A model generated the notes under the pieces. The model did no database searches. It was not told the DNA's origin and was given only the letters and a program-made list of their open reading frames with translations. From Bacteroidales bacterium (lineage in GTDB: Bacteria > Bacteroidota > Bacteroidia > Bacteroidales > F082): 61,783 nt of DNA. Below, in pieces: positions 16,957 through 25,828 of the stretch. Made by a program: the position numbers and the translations under genes. How positions within the stretch are numbered: the first letter of the stretch is position 1; every line of letters begins with the position of its first letter. The DNA is taken from the NCBI GenBank assembly GCA_016936505.1, contig JAFGXS010000047.1, positions 1 to 61,783 of the forward strand. The letters are read 5' to 3'.

Positions 16957-17571
16957 TTATGCTTGTAGTATATAATGTGCGTTTTTTTCAGTTTGCTTTA
17001 TAAACGGTATTTCTTCATTTTCTCTTGAACGAATTATTTCTTTGTAATCATCTTTGTGTAATCCTTTTATGTTCAAATAAAAGTGTGCCAACCTTTTTAG
17101 CCTTGTACAATCAGATGTCTGTATAAAAATGTTTAGATCAGATCTTTTTATCAATTTATTTATTGAAAGCACTATTGTTCCTTCAAAAATTATAAGCCCT
17201 GATTGTATATTCAAGGGAAGTCCTTTTATATCATGCATGCTTTTTCGTGAAACAGGATCATATACAGGAGGAGTTACTGTTAACTTTTTTAAAAGGTTCA
17301 TAAAAGCATCCTCTATACCATCTGTATCATATCGCTCATAAACCTTAGAGTTTTTTTTTCTTTCATCAGCACTTAAAAGCCAAGAATCAATACTTACAAT
17401 GAGCGTGTTTATTCCCTGCTCTTCAGCTCTTTTCTTTAATCGCTTTGACAATGTCGTCTTTCCCGTCCTTGAATAGCCACCAATTAGTATTACAGAATGA
17501 TTATTAGTTTTCCTCTTTACCAAATCAATTGCAATATTAGTGAGAGCATCTGCTGATTTAATGATTTGCAA
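16957..17571 (-). CDS. Uridine-kinase-like P-loop kinase of unknown substrate
   Basis: The 204-residue protein has a Walker A motif GGYSRTGKTTLSKRL (about 30-45) and then TLIVSIDSWLLSADERK. That is the position where uridine and phosphoribulokinase-type enzymes carry the DxFY substrate loop. LIIFEGTIVLSI and a basic segment ERYDTDG complete a kinase of this fold. It lies between the fused hddC-gmhB gene (1 nt gap) and gmhA, so it belongs to the heptose operon, yet the standard GDP-heptose pathway needs no such kinase. It may phosphorylate a sugar precursor or a nucleoside; the substrate is unknown. Confidence 0.7.
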   Translation of the reverse strand: MQIIKSADALTNIAIDLVKRKTNNHSVILIGGYSRTGKTTLSKRLKKRAEEQGINTLIVSIDSWLLSADERKKNSKVYERYDTDGIEDAFMNLLKKLTVTPPVYDPVSRKSMHDIKGLPLNIQSGLIIFEGTIVLSINKLIKRSDLNIFIQTSDCTRLKRLAHFYLNIKGLHKDDYKEIIRSRENEEIPFIKQTEKNAHYILQA

Positions 17572-17572
17572 A

Positions 17573-18775
17573 TTATTCTATGATTTGAGAGGTTACAAAA
17601 TTTAACAATCCATAATCGCCATTAACCAGAGTCGTTTCCATTCCTGCAGCATTTCCTGCCATTTCATCTCGTTCATCATCTCCCACAAACCAAATTTTGC
17701 TAAGATCAAGATGAAAATCGCGTTGCGCTTGAAACAACATCCCCGGTTTCGGTTTTCTACAATCACAGTTTTCATCCCAGCCATGGGGACAATAATAAAT
17801 TTTGTCTATTCCTCCTCCCTGCAAAGCCAATTCATTGATCATATGTGAATGAATATCTGCAAGGTCATCGTGCGTCATCAAGCCTCTGGCAATACCAGCC
17901 TGATTTGAAACTAATATTATTTGATATCCTGCCAATTTCAATTTGATCAGGGCCTCCTTTGCCCCTTTTAACCACTCCCAATCAGCCCAACTAGTTATAT
18001 ATTGTGCTTTGGGGGCTTTTCTATTGATAACACCATCGCGATCAAGAATAATTGTTGGCCTTCTTTCAAGAAAAACATCCGTAAGTTTAAGTCTTTCATG
18101 AGAACCAACACTATAATACCTGTGCTCAGTTGGATAGGTAATTATTTGCCTGTTCTCAATGAGTTTAGGTATTACAGTTTTTTCGAAATTATGATTCCCC
18201 TCAGGTATCAGGTCAATCAATTCACGCTTAAGAATAAAGAAACCTATATCAACACCCTGAAGATTAGGTGCCAGTCTTGTTTTATCATATAATTCAATGA
18301 AGTCGTTTTTATCAGTTCGGATATTGCTTTTAGTGTAATTATCCTTATTCATATATACGGTGACTAATGCAGATACATTTACACTTAAATATTTTCTCCA
18401 CATTTTCTCAAAATCCATTGGCCAATAATTATCGCAATACAGTAAGGCAAAAACCGGGTCAAATAAATGTTTTGCCTTTTGCAATCTTAATCCTGTATCA
18501 TCCTCAACATCTGTAATTGAATACTCAATGTCCAATCCAAAACTTTTCCCATTTCCGAAATGCTCAGTCACTTTATTAGGCAAATACCCCAAAAGTAGCA
18601 CCACCCTTTTAAACCCCTGTTCCACCAACATTTCCAGAATATATTCCAAAAACGGCTTACCATGAAACTGAATCATTGGTTTTGGTAAATTGTCTGTTAA
18701 GGGACGAAGTCTCATCCCCAAACCTCCAGCTAAGATTACTGCCTGCTGTGGCTTATTATATTCACTAGTATTCAT
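17573..18775 (-). CDS. Fused heptose-1-phosphate guanylyltransferase / heptose bisphosphatase
   Basis: This 400-residue two-domain protein starts with a nucleotidyltransferase (about 1-230). It shows VILAGGLGMRLRPLTDNLPK and KPMIQFHGKPFLEYIL, as in HddC. The second domain (about 240-400) is a HAD-IIIA phosphatase of the GmhB type. It has ILDRDGVINRKAP with the catalytic Asp pair, LVSNQAGIARG, the zinc-binding YCPHGWDENCDCRKPKPG, and WFVGDDERDEMAGNAAGM. Together they would remove the C7 phosphate and transfer GMP to give GDP-D-glycero-D-manno-heptose. It is the first gene of the heptose block, 1 nt before the P-loop kinase. Both active sites look complete. Confidence 0.9.
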   Translation of the reverse strand: MNTSEYNKPQQAVILAGGLGMRLRPLTDNLPKPMIQFHGKPFLEYILEMLVEQGFKRVVLLLGYLPNKVTEHFGNGKSFGLDIEYSITDVEDDTGLRLQKAKHLFDPVFALLYCDNYWPMDFEKMWRKYLSVNVSALVTVYMNKDNYTKSNIRTDKNDFIELYDKTRLAPNLQGVDIGFFILKRELIDLIPEGNHNFEKTVIPKLIENRQIITYPTEHRYYSVGSHERLKLTDVFLERRPTIILDRDGVINRKAPKAQYITSWADWEWLKGAKEALIKLKLAGYQIILVSNQAGIARGLMTHDDLADIHSHMINELALQGGGIDKIYYCPHGWDENCDCRKPKPGMLFQAQRDFHLDLSKIWFVGDDERDEMAGNAAGMETTLVNGDYGLLNFVTSQIIE

Positions 18776-19026
18776 ATATCCAATAAATATTGATATTTAA
18801 ACGCAACCTATATATAAAACAAATTAGACGAAGTATAAGACTTATCAGAAAAAACTTATATCTATATCTCATATAATTTGGGTAGTAATTAATAACAACT
18901 CCTTTTTATATTAATAAATAAGAACTGAATTACTTACATTTATTTTTTAATAAATTATTTTCTTCCCTCACTAGAAAAAACCCATTTAGCACTATCATTT
19001 TGACAGTTTACTGCCCAAAATATAAT
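18776..19026. other. AT-rich spacer between wzy and the heptose block
   Basis: About 250 nt of strongly AT-rich sequence with no coding frame recognised. It could hold a secondary promoter for the heptose genes. No clear TAnnTTTG with a properly spaced TTTG was found. Confidence 0.4.
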
Positions 19027-20397
19027 TTATTTAATTCTTATATGTATTATTGAATGTAACAGCCACTTATAATTGCTTGGCTTAACTTTAAACAATAAAG
19101 TAAACATTATTATTTGAAAAACCAACATTTTTATTTGAATTAAATAAGCTGAACCTATAGAAACTTGTTGAGCATAGAACAGAACTAAGAAAGTTATAAT
19201 GAAGATGCGGAATAAAAAAAATTCTTTTTCACGTCTATAAGAAAATGTAACCATCAATTCCTTTAGTAAAAGAATTATCCAAAATAAATAATAAATTACT
19301 GCATATAAACCGAATTTCATCCAAAGATCTACATATGAATTATGAATTCCCATAACATTCTTCCATCTAAACTGATCCGGAATTGATCCATAGCCTGATC
19401 CCCAAAAACCCAATTTATCAAATGCCATTTTTACTGCCCAAGAACTCTGTTCCAGATGTTGATTTTGTATTATATGTTGAGCAGGAACATCACCAATATT
19501 AACAGACACAAAAGCTCCAAATAACCGATAAAAGTATATCTTCAAACTGTCAGGAAGAAGAAAACTCAAAATATCCTGACCATAAATTGCCAAAATAACA
19601 AACATGAAAATTATTCCAAAGAATAATAAAAATCTACGTTTTTGAAAAATCGTTGTTAAATATAAAATTGTTGAGGTAATTAATGCAATAAACGTGCTCC
19701 CCCTTCTAAAAGATAAAATAATGAAGAAAAAAAGCAGGATCGATAGAATTACAAACTTTTTCTTTCTTTCGACATAAAATTTAAACAAAAAGAATATTTG
19801 CAGAAAGGCTGTAAAAAGGAGAGTATCATCTTCTTCCAAAACGGAGCTATGTAATTCAATTGGTGTACTGTAACCAAGAAAGAACATTATTAATGCAACT
19901 AATAAGCGCATCAACATAAAAATCACAAAAAAATGGAAAAACCATCTGAGTATACTTATAACTACTTTTGTTTCCTTTATAAAGAAAATTGAATACATAA
20001 ATAATATGTAAATGTAGTTAGAAATGTCTGAGAATAGCGGAAGCCCCAAAATTGGATTTTTAGAGTGATTGTTGGGGTTTAATAAAATTAACGCGACATA
20101 GAGATAAGAGCTAAAATACAACAACTTTTCACTTACGGAAGAATAAGCAAGACCATGATTATATTTTATTATTAGATAAAATGAGATTGTTACAACAAAT
20201 ATTTGGAATATTGAAAAAAAGGCCGGATTAAAAATACCTTCCTGAAACAGATCATAAAAAGTAATTGCTAGAGGATTGCTATATATAAATGCTTTGTATG
20301 TTGAAAACACAAAAAGAAATACAAACAAAGCAATAAAAAATTTAAATCTACCTGATAAAGTAATATCAGTATTAAATTCGCCTAATGAGGTATTCAT
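19027..20397 (-). CDS. wzy: Wzy-like O-antigen/capsule polymerase
   Basis: The 456-residue protein has about ten hydrophobic helices and no soluble domain, as in O-antigen polymerases. The periplasmic-loop segment near residues 335-360 (WAVKMAFDKLGFWGSGYGSI, then MGIHNSYVDLWMKFGL) resembles the GxG and HNxxLD/W pattern of the O-antigen ligase/Wzy group. It should polymerise flipped repeat units in the periplasm. Sequence is poorly conserved in this class, so the assignment rests on topology, the HNSYVDLW motif and the presence of wzx, wzz and wza. It is AT-rich and borders the decayed IS3 element. Confidence 0.8.
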   Translation of the reverse strand: MNTSLGEFNTDITLSGRFKFFIALFVFLFVFSTYKAFIYSNPLAITFYDLFQEGIFNPAFFSIFQIFVVTISFYLIIKYNHGLAYSSVSEKLLYFSSYLYVALILLNPNNHSKNPILGLPLFSDISNYIYILFMYSIFFIKETKVVISILRWFFHFFVIFMLMRLLVALIMFFLGYSTPIELHSSVLEEDDTLLFTAFLQIFFLFKFYVERKKKFVILSILLFFFIILSFRRGSTFIALITSTILYLTTIFQKRRFLLFFGIIFMFVILAIYGQDILSFLLPDSLKIYFYRLFGAFVSVNIGDVPAQHIIQNQHLEQSSWAVKMAFDKLGFWGSGYGSIPDQFRWKNVMGIHNSYVDLWMKFGLYAVIYYLFWIILLLKELMVTFSYRREKEFFLFRIFIITFLVLFYAQQVSIGSAYLIQIKMLVFQIIMFTLLFKVKPSNYKWLLHSIIHIRIK

Positions 20398-20549
20398 TAA
20401 AAAAATATTTTATCAGCAAAAAAAGTAAATACTCATATTGTAGCCTCCCCCTTTTTCGGACAATGCTAAATTAGACTTTTTAAAATTCTTTTTATTCGAT
20501 TCTTTCACAGGAGAGCTTTCCTGTGAAAAAGATTTTAGATAGTCATATT

Positions 20550-21228
20550 GGGACTTTCTTCCTAATGAAGTTATGGATGATTGGTATTAGAATCATTCAT
20601 CCACTCGGATGCCAATTCGCATTCATGGTGAATATTGTTAAAGATGTAAGTATCTAAGTTATCTACGCTAAAAAACCTATTGAACCTTTCAACGCATGAA
20701 TTCTGAACAGGCTTCCCCAGTTGGGTATATTTTATCATAATATCATGAAATGAACACCAATTCATAAATATTTCGAGATAAACTTAGGTCGGTTATCTAC
20801 CCGATTTCTTTGGAATTTTCCTTTAAAAACGTTATTTCTCTTAATACTCTTATCACTAGTACGCTGGTTCAAGAGAACACTGGTTCTACAACTAACACCT
20901 CTCTTTTTAATCATCAATGATATTTAACACGCGTAACTTCCTGCCATAGGAACGAGCATCACTCATAAAATCATGGACCAGGTGTGATTTATTGTCTGAG
21001 GGACGGTCAAAGGTTCTTTCACCCTGTTGGTAATCTTCTTTTTTTGTTTGCGCCTTAGACATAATCCTATCTATCGATATACTCTTAAAATTCATTTTCG
21101 GATCTACTTCAGTCCTTCATTTCGTATCCTCTGATAGTACACATATCAAAGCCCATTGTGGAAAGCTTTGTCACAGTTTGTTTAATATATCTATTACTTG
21201 ACTGTCGTCTCGCTTGCTCTTATAATAC
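20550..21228 (-). pseudogene. IS3 orfB (integrase-core transposase) remnant
   Basis: The frame 20571-20765 contains TQLGKPVQNSCVERFNRFFS and then DNLDTYIFNNIHHE. This is the characteristic C-terminal part of the DDE/rve core (GKP-Q-N-ERFN). The region upstream to 21228 is broken into short frames, so most of the DDE domain is unreadable. It belongs to the decayed IS. Confidence 0.75.
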
Positions 21229-21583
21229 CTATGGAACTGGATAAACCACCAAATTGCTCGTCCTGTTGTTGATGCAGAAAAGATAGGCTTCGATCAAATA
21301 ACTTGCTCTTTCTCTCATCTCACAGTGCTTCAGAGCTTTCTTCCCAGAATACTTTAAGTATCTAATGAACAAATCTGCATACAAATGATTTAACCGACGG
21401 TTTTCTTTTTCCAATTCTTTTAAGCGTCAATTGAGAAGCTCCCATCCCGGAATACATTTCTTCAAATTTTAAAAAACGTTACTTTGAATATGCCATATTC
21501 CCGGCATAAATCCTTTACTTCTCTGCTGAATCATACTCCTTGATTTTGATAATCTGGCTCTCACTAAACTTTATTCTTTTCAT
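21229..21583 (-). pseudogene. IS3 orfA remnant running into orfB N-terminus
   Basis: Starting at 21583, one frame reads MKRIKFSESQIIKIKEYDSA, a stop, NMAYSK, a stop, then EEMYSGMGASQLTLKELEKE and NRRLNHLYADLF. This is the IS3/IS407-type order of helix-turn-helix, leucine-zipper-like segment and orfB start, with two in-frame nonsense codons. It confirms the IS family. Confidence 0.8.
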
Positions 21584-21697
21584 AATTAACAGATAAAATT
21601 ATACTTTTTGTCTAATCTTATACTGTCCTATTTTTAGGGAAGGCAAAATACACGTTAAAATTAAATGAACCTCAAAATATAATCCCCTTAGAAATTA

Positions 21698-22975
21698 TCA
21701 AATACAATTATCCAATATCTCTTGAATCTTATTTACTACTCTTTCAGTCGATTTTGAATCAAATAAGCCATGCATTTTTAAATATCTTTCTCGCTTAAGT
21801 TTAAAAACTTCCTTATATTCTTCAGTCAACCCATATTCAACCATTTTATTTGCTTCTGAGTAATTAGATGCTGTGAGTTCTATAGTACCATTAAAATAAT
21901 CAGATATCTGAAGCAAGTGAGGTTTTATTAATACAATTGGTACGTTCTGAATGACTGCATCAAATGATGTGGTCGATGAGAAGGAAATTTGTAAGTCACT
22001 TATTTGATAAACTGAATTCAAATCCGCTTCCTGAGAGATAAAATAATTATCATGAGTAATTCTTGATAGAAACTCCTTATAGAAATCATAATCTTCATTT
22101 TGAATCGGATGAGTTTTTACAATAAAAAATAGCTCAGGATGATTATCTATCAAATGAAAATATATATTGTTTATCTCATCAGCATCTTTTTTGGAAATAA
22201 TATGACTAAATCTATCTAAGGTCTGGGGACAGATTGTCACAATTTTTTTATTTATTATAGGCTTACACCCTATTTTTTCCCAATTAACTTTATCATTATA
22301 ATTAGCTTGATATAAATTATGCAATGGATTCCCTGTTACAAAGGTTCTGTTTTTAAGTCTTGTATCTGAATATCTTTGTTTAGTATGTTCGGACCACACA
22401 AATAAATAATTACCCAAAGATCCATCACCAAAAAGACGACTCTCAACATTTATAGGAGAACCCAATATAATTGAAAATACAAGGTTAAGAATTTTATTTT
22501 TTATAATAAAAAAAACGCTTTGTTTTTTAAATTCCAGAAAAGAAGGCTGTAAAATAACAAAAGGAATATTGTGTTTTCTTGCCCAAGAATTACACATTAT
22601 ATTAATCGTATTACCACCCGTTGACAAAATTAGGTTTGGCGATATTTCATTTAATTTTCTATCTAATCTGTTTCTAATTTCATGTAATTGCTTTATAAAG
22701 CTATAAAAGTTAAAAAGTTGTTTTAACCTGTTATATTTAAAATAATTTTTCAAGACAGTTAAGTCGGAATTTTCTATTGCAACAACCTCACTGAATACAT
22801 CGCAAATCTGAGTAAATTGAGTATATTTTTTGTTAACCTCATATAATATTGGATCGTCCGTATGAAAAAAAACATCTTGAATATCTGAATCTTGAATCCG
22901 TTTAACAAGTTTAAAAAATAACGGTAACGAAAGATGATAATAACCAGGTAGAAAAACAACTTTATTTTTATTCAT
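21698..22975 (-). CDS. Putative capsule glycosyltransferase (GT-B-like)
   Basis: A 425-residue protein if started at 22975 (MNKNKVVFLPGYYHLSLPLF). An upstream ATG at 23032 would overlap the SDR gene and add residues with no family look. Visible parts are NEISPNLILSTGGNTINIM (about 120-140), FVILQPSFLEFKKQ, TICPQTLDRF, FIVKTHPIQNEDYDFY and ISFSSTTSFDAVIQNVP. The KTHP and SSTT-D motifs suggest a GT-B transferase related to epimerase/polysialyltransferase-type enzymes. It directly follows the nonulosonic-acid genes, so transfer of that sugar is a reasonable guess. The family is not certain. Confidence 0.6.
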   Translation of the reverse strand: MNKNKVVFLPGYYHLSLPLFFKLVKRIQDSDIQDVFFHTDDPILYEVNKKYTQFTQICDVFSEVVAIENSDLTVLKNYFKYNRLKQLFNFYSFIKQLHEIRNRLDRKLNEISPNLILSTGGNTINIMCNSWARKHNIPFVILQPSFLEFKKQSVFFIIKNKILNLVFSIILGSPINVESRLFGDGSLGNYLFVWSEHTKQRYSDTRLKNRTFVTGNPLHNLYQANYNDKVNWEKIGCKPIINKKIVTICPQTLDRFSHIISKKDADEINNIYFHLIDNHPELFFIVKTHPIQNEDYDFYKEFLSRITHDNYFISQEADLNSVYQISDLQISFSSTTSFDAVIQNVPIVLIKPHLLQISDYFNGTIELTASNYSEANKMVEYGLTEEYKEVFKLKRERYLKMHGLFDSKSTERVVNKIQEILDNCI

Positions 22976-22985
22976 AAAGCTAAAG

Positions 22986-23744
22986 CTACAAAACAAACCC
23001 ATCATCAACGATGATATTTTGTCCATTAACATACTCTGACATGTCAGAAAGTAGATAAACTAAGGTACCAGAAACATCAGAAACGTTTAACATACCTTTA
23101 TTCAAAGTGTGCTTCCTATACCTTTCAATAAACGATATCGGTTGATTATCAAAGATACCCCCTAAGGAAATTGAATTGACTTTAATATTCTTATTCTTAA
23201 GATATTTTGCCAAGTATTTAGTTAAATGTATCAGCGCCGATTTAATTGCCGCATATTCAACAGGGGTTGTCATATGTGTTCCTTCATAAATTTCAAATCG
23301 AGGAGCGACAACCCCATAAATTGACGAAATATTGACAATATTTCCATATCCCTGTTTCAAAAAAAATTCCGAGAACTTTTGAGAAGTCAGGAAATACCCT
23401 CCCAAGTTCATGCCAACATTTTGCACAAAATCATCGTATGTTACATCAAAAAAATGCTTCCCATAATTCTTATTACGCGGATATGCATTATTTACAAGGG
23501 CATCAATTTTTCCAAATTTTTTATGTACTTCAGATATTGCACTCTGCACGGAATCCTCTGACGTAATATCAATATTTATCGTTTCGACTCCACCTTCGAC
23601 ATTTTCATTTTTAACCTTTTGTGCTATCTCATCATTTATCTCGCCAATAACAGCAATTCCATTCTGGTGAACAATTTCATTTACAAACTCTCGTCCAAGT
23701 AAACCGGCACCTCCGGTAACAACGATAACCTTATCTTTTAGCAT
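22986..23744 (-). CDS. Short-chain dehydrogenase (PtmA-like)
   Basis: This 252-residue classical SDR has VTGGAGLLGREFVNEIV (about 9-25) for the cofactor, NNAYPRN, NISSIYGVV with the catalytic Ser, YAAIK (Tyr and Lys), and a C-terminal YVNGQNIIVDDGFVL. Length and motifs are standard. It ends a set that includes Gfo/Idh, PtmE-like and NeuB genes, the same gene types as the legionaminic-acid (ptm) locus of Campylobacter. Its likely job is a redox step on an amino-sugar precursor (inference). It overlaps the nitrilase-like gene by 14 nt. Confidence 0.85.
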   Translation of the reverse strand: MLKDKVIVVTGGAGLLGREFVNEIVHQNGIAVIGEINDEIAQKVKNENVEGGVETINIDITSEDSVQSAISEVHKKFGKIDALVNNAYPRNKNYGKHFFDVTYDDFVQNVGMNLGGYFLTSQKFSEFFLKQGYGNIVNISSIYGVVAPRFEIYEGTHMTTPVEYAAIKSALIHLTKYLAKYLKNKNIKVNSISLGGIFDNQPISFIERYRKHTLNKGMLNVSDVSGTLVYLLSDMSEYVNGQNIIVDDGFVL

Positions 23745-24531
23745 CTAAATATTTTTTATACAGCTCGACTTTTCTGTCATTTTTCATTGGGAAAGCTTCT
23801 TGTATAACTTTAACTTGACCTAAATCAATGTTATAGATTTTAAGCTCATTGTTGGTTATTTCGGGTGTTTCAACATTTCCATCAGGACTGATTATGTTAG
23901 AACTTTCTTCATAAATCAGATTATTCCCATCCACTCCTGTTCTGTTTACACCAATCATATAAACTTGGTTTTCAACAGCTCTTGCGCTGGATAATATATT
24001 CCAATGCCCACTCCTTTTCGCGGGCCAGTTTGCTATATTAATAATGGCCTCAGCATTTACAGACATTAGCTGGAATATTTCCGGAAATCTGAGATCATAG
24101 CATATTGACAATCCAAATCTATATCCCTCAAATTCAGCAATAATGATTTGGTCTCCACCGTCAAAATACTTATGTTCATTCGCGTACGAAAACGGGTGTA
24201 TTTTTGAATACCTGCCTACGATTTTTCCTTCTTTATTCAAAAAAATCAACGTGTTTCTGGGCTTATCAGATCCCTTCGTTATTAAACCAAAAACAATACC
24301 TATTTGATGTCTTCTGCTCTCCTTGACAAAAAAAGTCAGGGATTCTGAAGAGGATAATTCTTCCGACAAAGATTCTGCACCGTGCATTGTAAACCCTGTA
24401 AGTGTCATTTCAGGAAAAACAATTAAATCACATGATTGCTTTTTCGCAAAATCAACATAGGAAGAACACAATGTTTTATTATTCTCTTTATTTTCCCACA
24501 CCTGATCAAGAGATACTAATGCTATCTTCAT
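23731..24531 (-). CDS. Carbon-nitrogen hydrolase (nitrilase superfamily)
   Basis: The 266-residue protein carries the Glu-Lys-Cys triad of the nitrilase superfamily. These are Glu in IVFPEMTLTGF (about 37-47), Lys in YSKIHPFSYANEHKYFDGG and Cys in GLSICYDLRFPEIFQLM. Such enzymes hydrolyse or form amide bonds. It lies between an aminotransferase gene and the SDR gene, so it may act on the amide or amine of a sugar acid, or recycle glutamine-derived nitrogen. Members next to sugar genes are not well characterised. Both neighbours are separated by or overlap a few bases, so it is part of the operon. Confidence 0.85.
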   Translation of the reverse strand: MKIALVSLDQVWENKENNKTLCSSYVDFAKKQSCDLIVFPEMTLTGFTMHGAESLSEELSSSESLTFFVKESRRHQIGIVFGLITKGSDKPRNTLIFLNKEGKIVGRYSKIHPFSYANEHKYFDGGDQIIIAEFEGYRFGLSICYDLRFPEIFQLMSVNAEAIINIANWPAKRSGHWNILSSARAVENQVYMIGVNRTGVDGNNLIYEESSNIISPDGNVETPEITNNELKIYNIDLGQVKVIQEAFPMKNDRKVELYKKYLDAKR

Positions 24532-24538
24532 TCAATAA

Positions 24539-25828
24539 TTAATTGTATTTTCTAAAAACAGGTTTGATTACTGAACCTACTAAATACTTTTCAAATCCCT
24601 GTTCAACCCCTTTCTTATAAATTTTCAATGCAGCCTTTGTAGCTTCTAAAGTTTGTTCTATTTCCAGTTCTTTATGGGACCAGGAAATGGCGATCCAGGG
24701 CATTAAAACATTGTTATTAATCATTTCCTGTGAGAACAACGTTCGGAGACCTAATGACACCTGTCCGTTATTGTTATAAGTCATATAATTGGGGGAAAAC
24801 GGTGTTCCCACAACTTTAAAATAATCCTCCAAACCTAGATCTCGAGCGATCGTATTCATTCCTTGAATCAGTTTTTTTCCTGTTCGTTCTATTTGACCAA
24901 CAACATCTAACTCCTTATATTGCTTCACTGTTTCAACAAATGCACCTAATCCAGACATTTCTGCACCATGGGTTGTGGAGATCAAAAACACCCTTTCTTT
25001 ATCATGTCCCAGTCCTCCTAATTCCATAATCTCTTTTTTACCACCTAATGCACAAACTGAAAAACCATTTGCCATACCTTTACCATATGTTACCATATCA
25101 GGTTCAATATGATAATAATTACAGGCCCCTTTCAGATCCCATCTGAAACCAGTTATCATTTCATCCAAAATAAAAACCGTTCCGTTGTCATGACATAATT
25201 TTTTTACTTCCTGAAGAAAATTATTTTGAGGTTCTTCGGTGGTAGCAGGCTCTAAGATTACTGCGGCAATTTGGTCCTTATATTTGGTAAATAGGTCTGT
25301 AAGAGAGGTGATTTCATTAAAGTTGAAATGGAGGGTAAGAGATTTTGTTGTATCGGGAATGCCCGAATCCATGGGAGTGTCTCCAATAAACCAGTCATCA
25401 TATGAAAAAAATGGATGCTGGGTACATCTAACGACAATGTCCCGACCTGTATAAGCCCGAGCTAATTTTAATGCAGCAGTCGTCACAGTTGAGCCGTTTT
25501 TAGCAAATTTCACCATATCAACCCACGGGATTAAGTCAACCAATGTCTCTGCTGCCTCTAGCTCTATTAAGGATGGACGTGTTAGGTTATTTCCTTTTTT
25601 TATTTGTTCAACAGCTGCTTGAGCTATGGGGTTATAAGCATAGCCTACAGTAACAGCTCTAAGAGCCATTCCGTAATCCAAATATTTGTTTCCTTTTTCA
25701 TCCCAGATATATGCTCCAGCTCCTTTGTCCAATATTTGGGGGGCATTAGCTGGATACTGATCCATTCCCCGACTATAAGTATGAGCACCACCGGGGATAA
25801 CGAGATTTAATCTATTATTGTAATTCAT
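24539..25828 (-). CDS. Class III aminotransferase (GSA-aminomutase-like)
   Basis: This 429-residue PLP enzyme resembles glutamate-1-semialdehyde 2,1-aminomutase. The N-terminus has VIPGGAHTYSRGMDQYPANA (about 9-28), then FAKNGSTVTTAALKLARAYTG, FILDEMITGFRWDLKG and the PLP lysine in TYGKGMANGFSVCALGGK. The real hemL is normally elsewhere, and this copy sits in a sugar-acid gene set, so it probably aminates a sugar or keto-acid. It overlaps the start of the Gfo/Idh gene region by 14 nt. All catalytic parts look present. Confidence 0.85.
   Translation of the reverse strand: MNYNNRLNLVIPGGAHTYSRGMDQYPANAPQILDKGAGAYIWDEKGNKYLDYGMALRAVTVGYAYNPIAQAAVEQIKKGNNLTRPSLIELEAAETLVDLIPWVDMVKFAKNGSTVTTAALKLARAYTGRDIVVRCTQHPFFSYDDWFIGDTPMDSGIPDTTKSLTLHFNFNEITSLTDLFTKYKDQIAAVILEPATTEEPQNNFLQEVKKLCHDNGTVFILDEMITGFRWDLKGACNYYHIEPDMVTYGKGMANGFSVCALGGKKEIMELGGLGHDKERVFLISTTHGAEMSGLGAFVETVKQYKELDVVGQIERTGKKLIQGMNTIARDLGLEDYFKVVGTPFSPNYMTYNNNGQVSLGLRTLFSQEMINNNVLMPWIAISWSHKELEIEQTLEATKAALKIYKKGVEQGFEKYLVGSVIKPVFRKYN

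Larger units (their letters stand above)
20441..21646 (-). mobile_element. Decayed IS3-family insertion sequence
   Basis: The ends carry related terminal inverted repeats. On the left, GCCT (20443), GGACA (20458) and TTAGAC (20471) occur in order. The complement of the right end shows the same blocks: GTCTAA at 21610, TGTCC at 21624, AGGC at 21641. Inside are remnants of orfA and orfB of the IS3 family with many stops and shifts. The element lies between the nonulosonic-acid half and the wzy/heptose half of the locus. It is not expected to be active. Confidence 0.8.

Noticed and set aside
23032..23032. Upstream ATG as start of the GT-B-like gene
   Set aside because: It would overlap the SDR gene by 47 nt; the ATG at 22975 follows the SDR stop closely and gives a natural hydrophobic beta-strand start.
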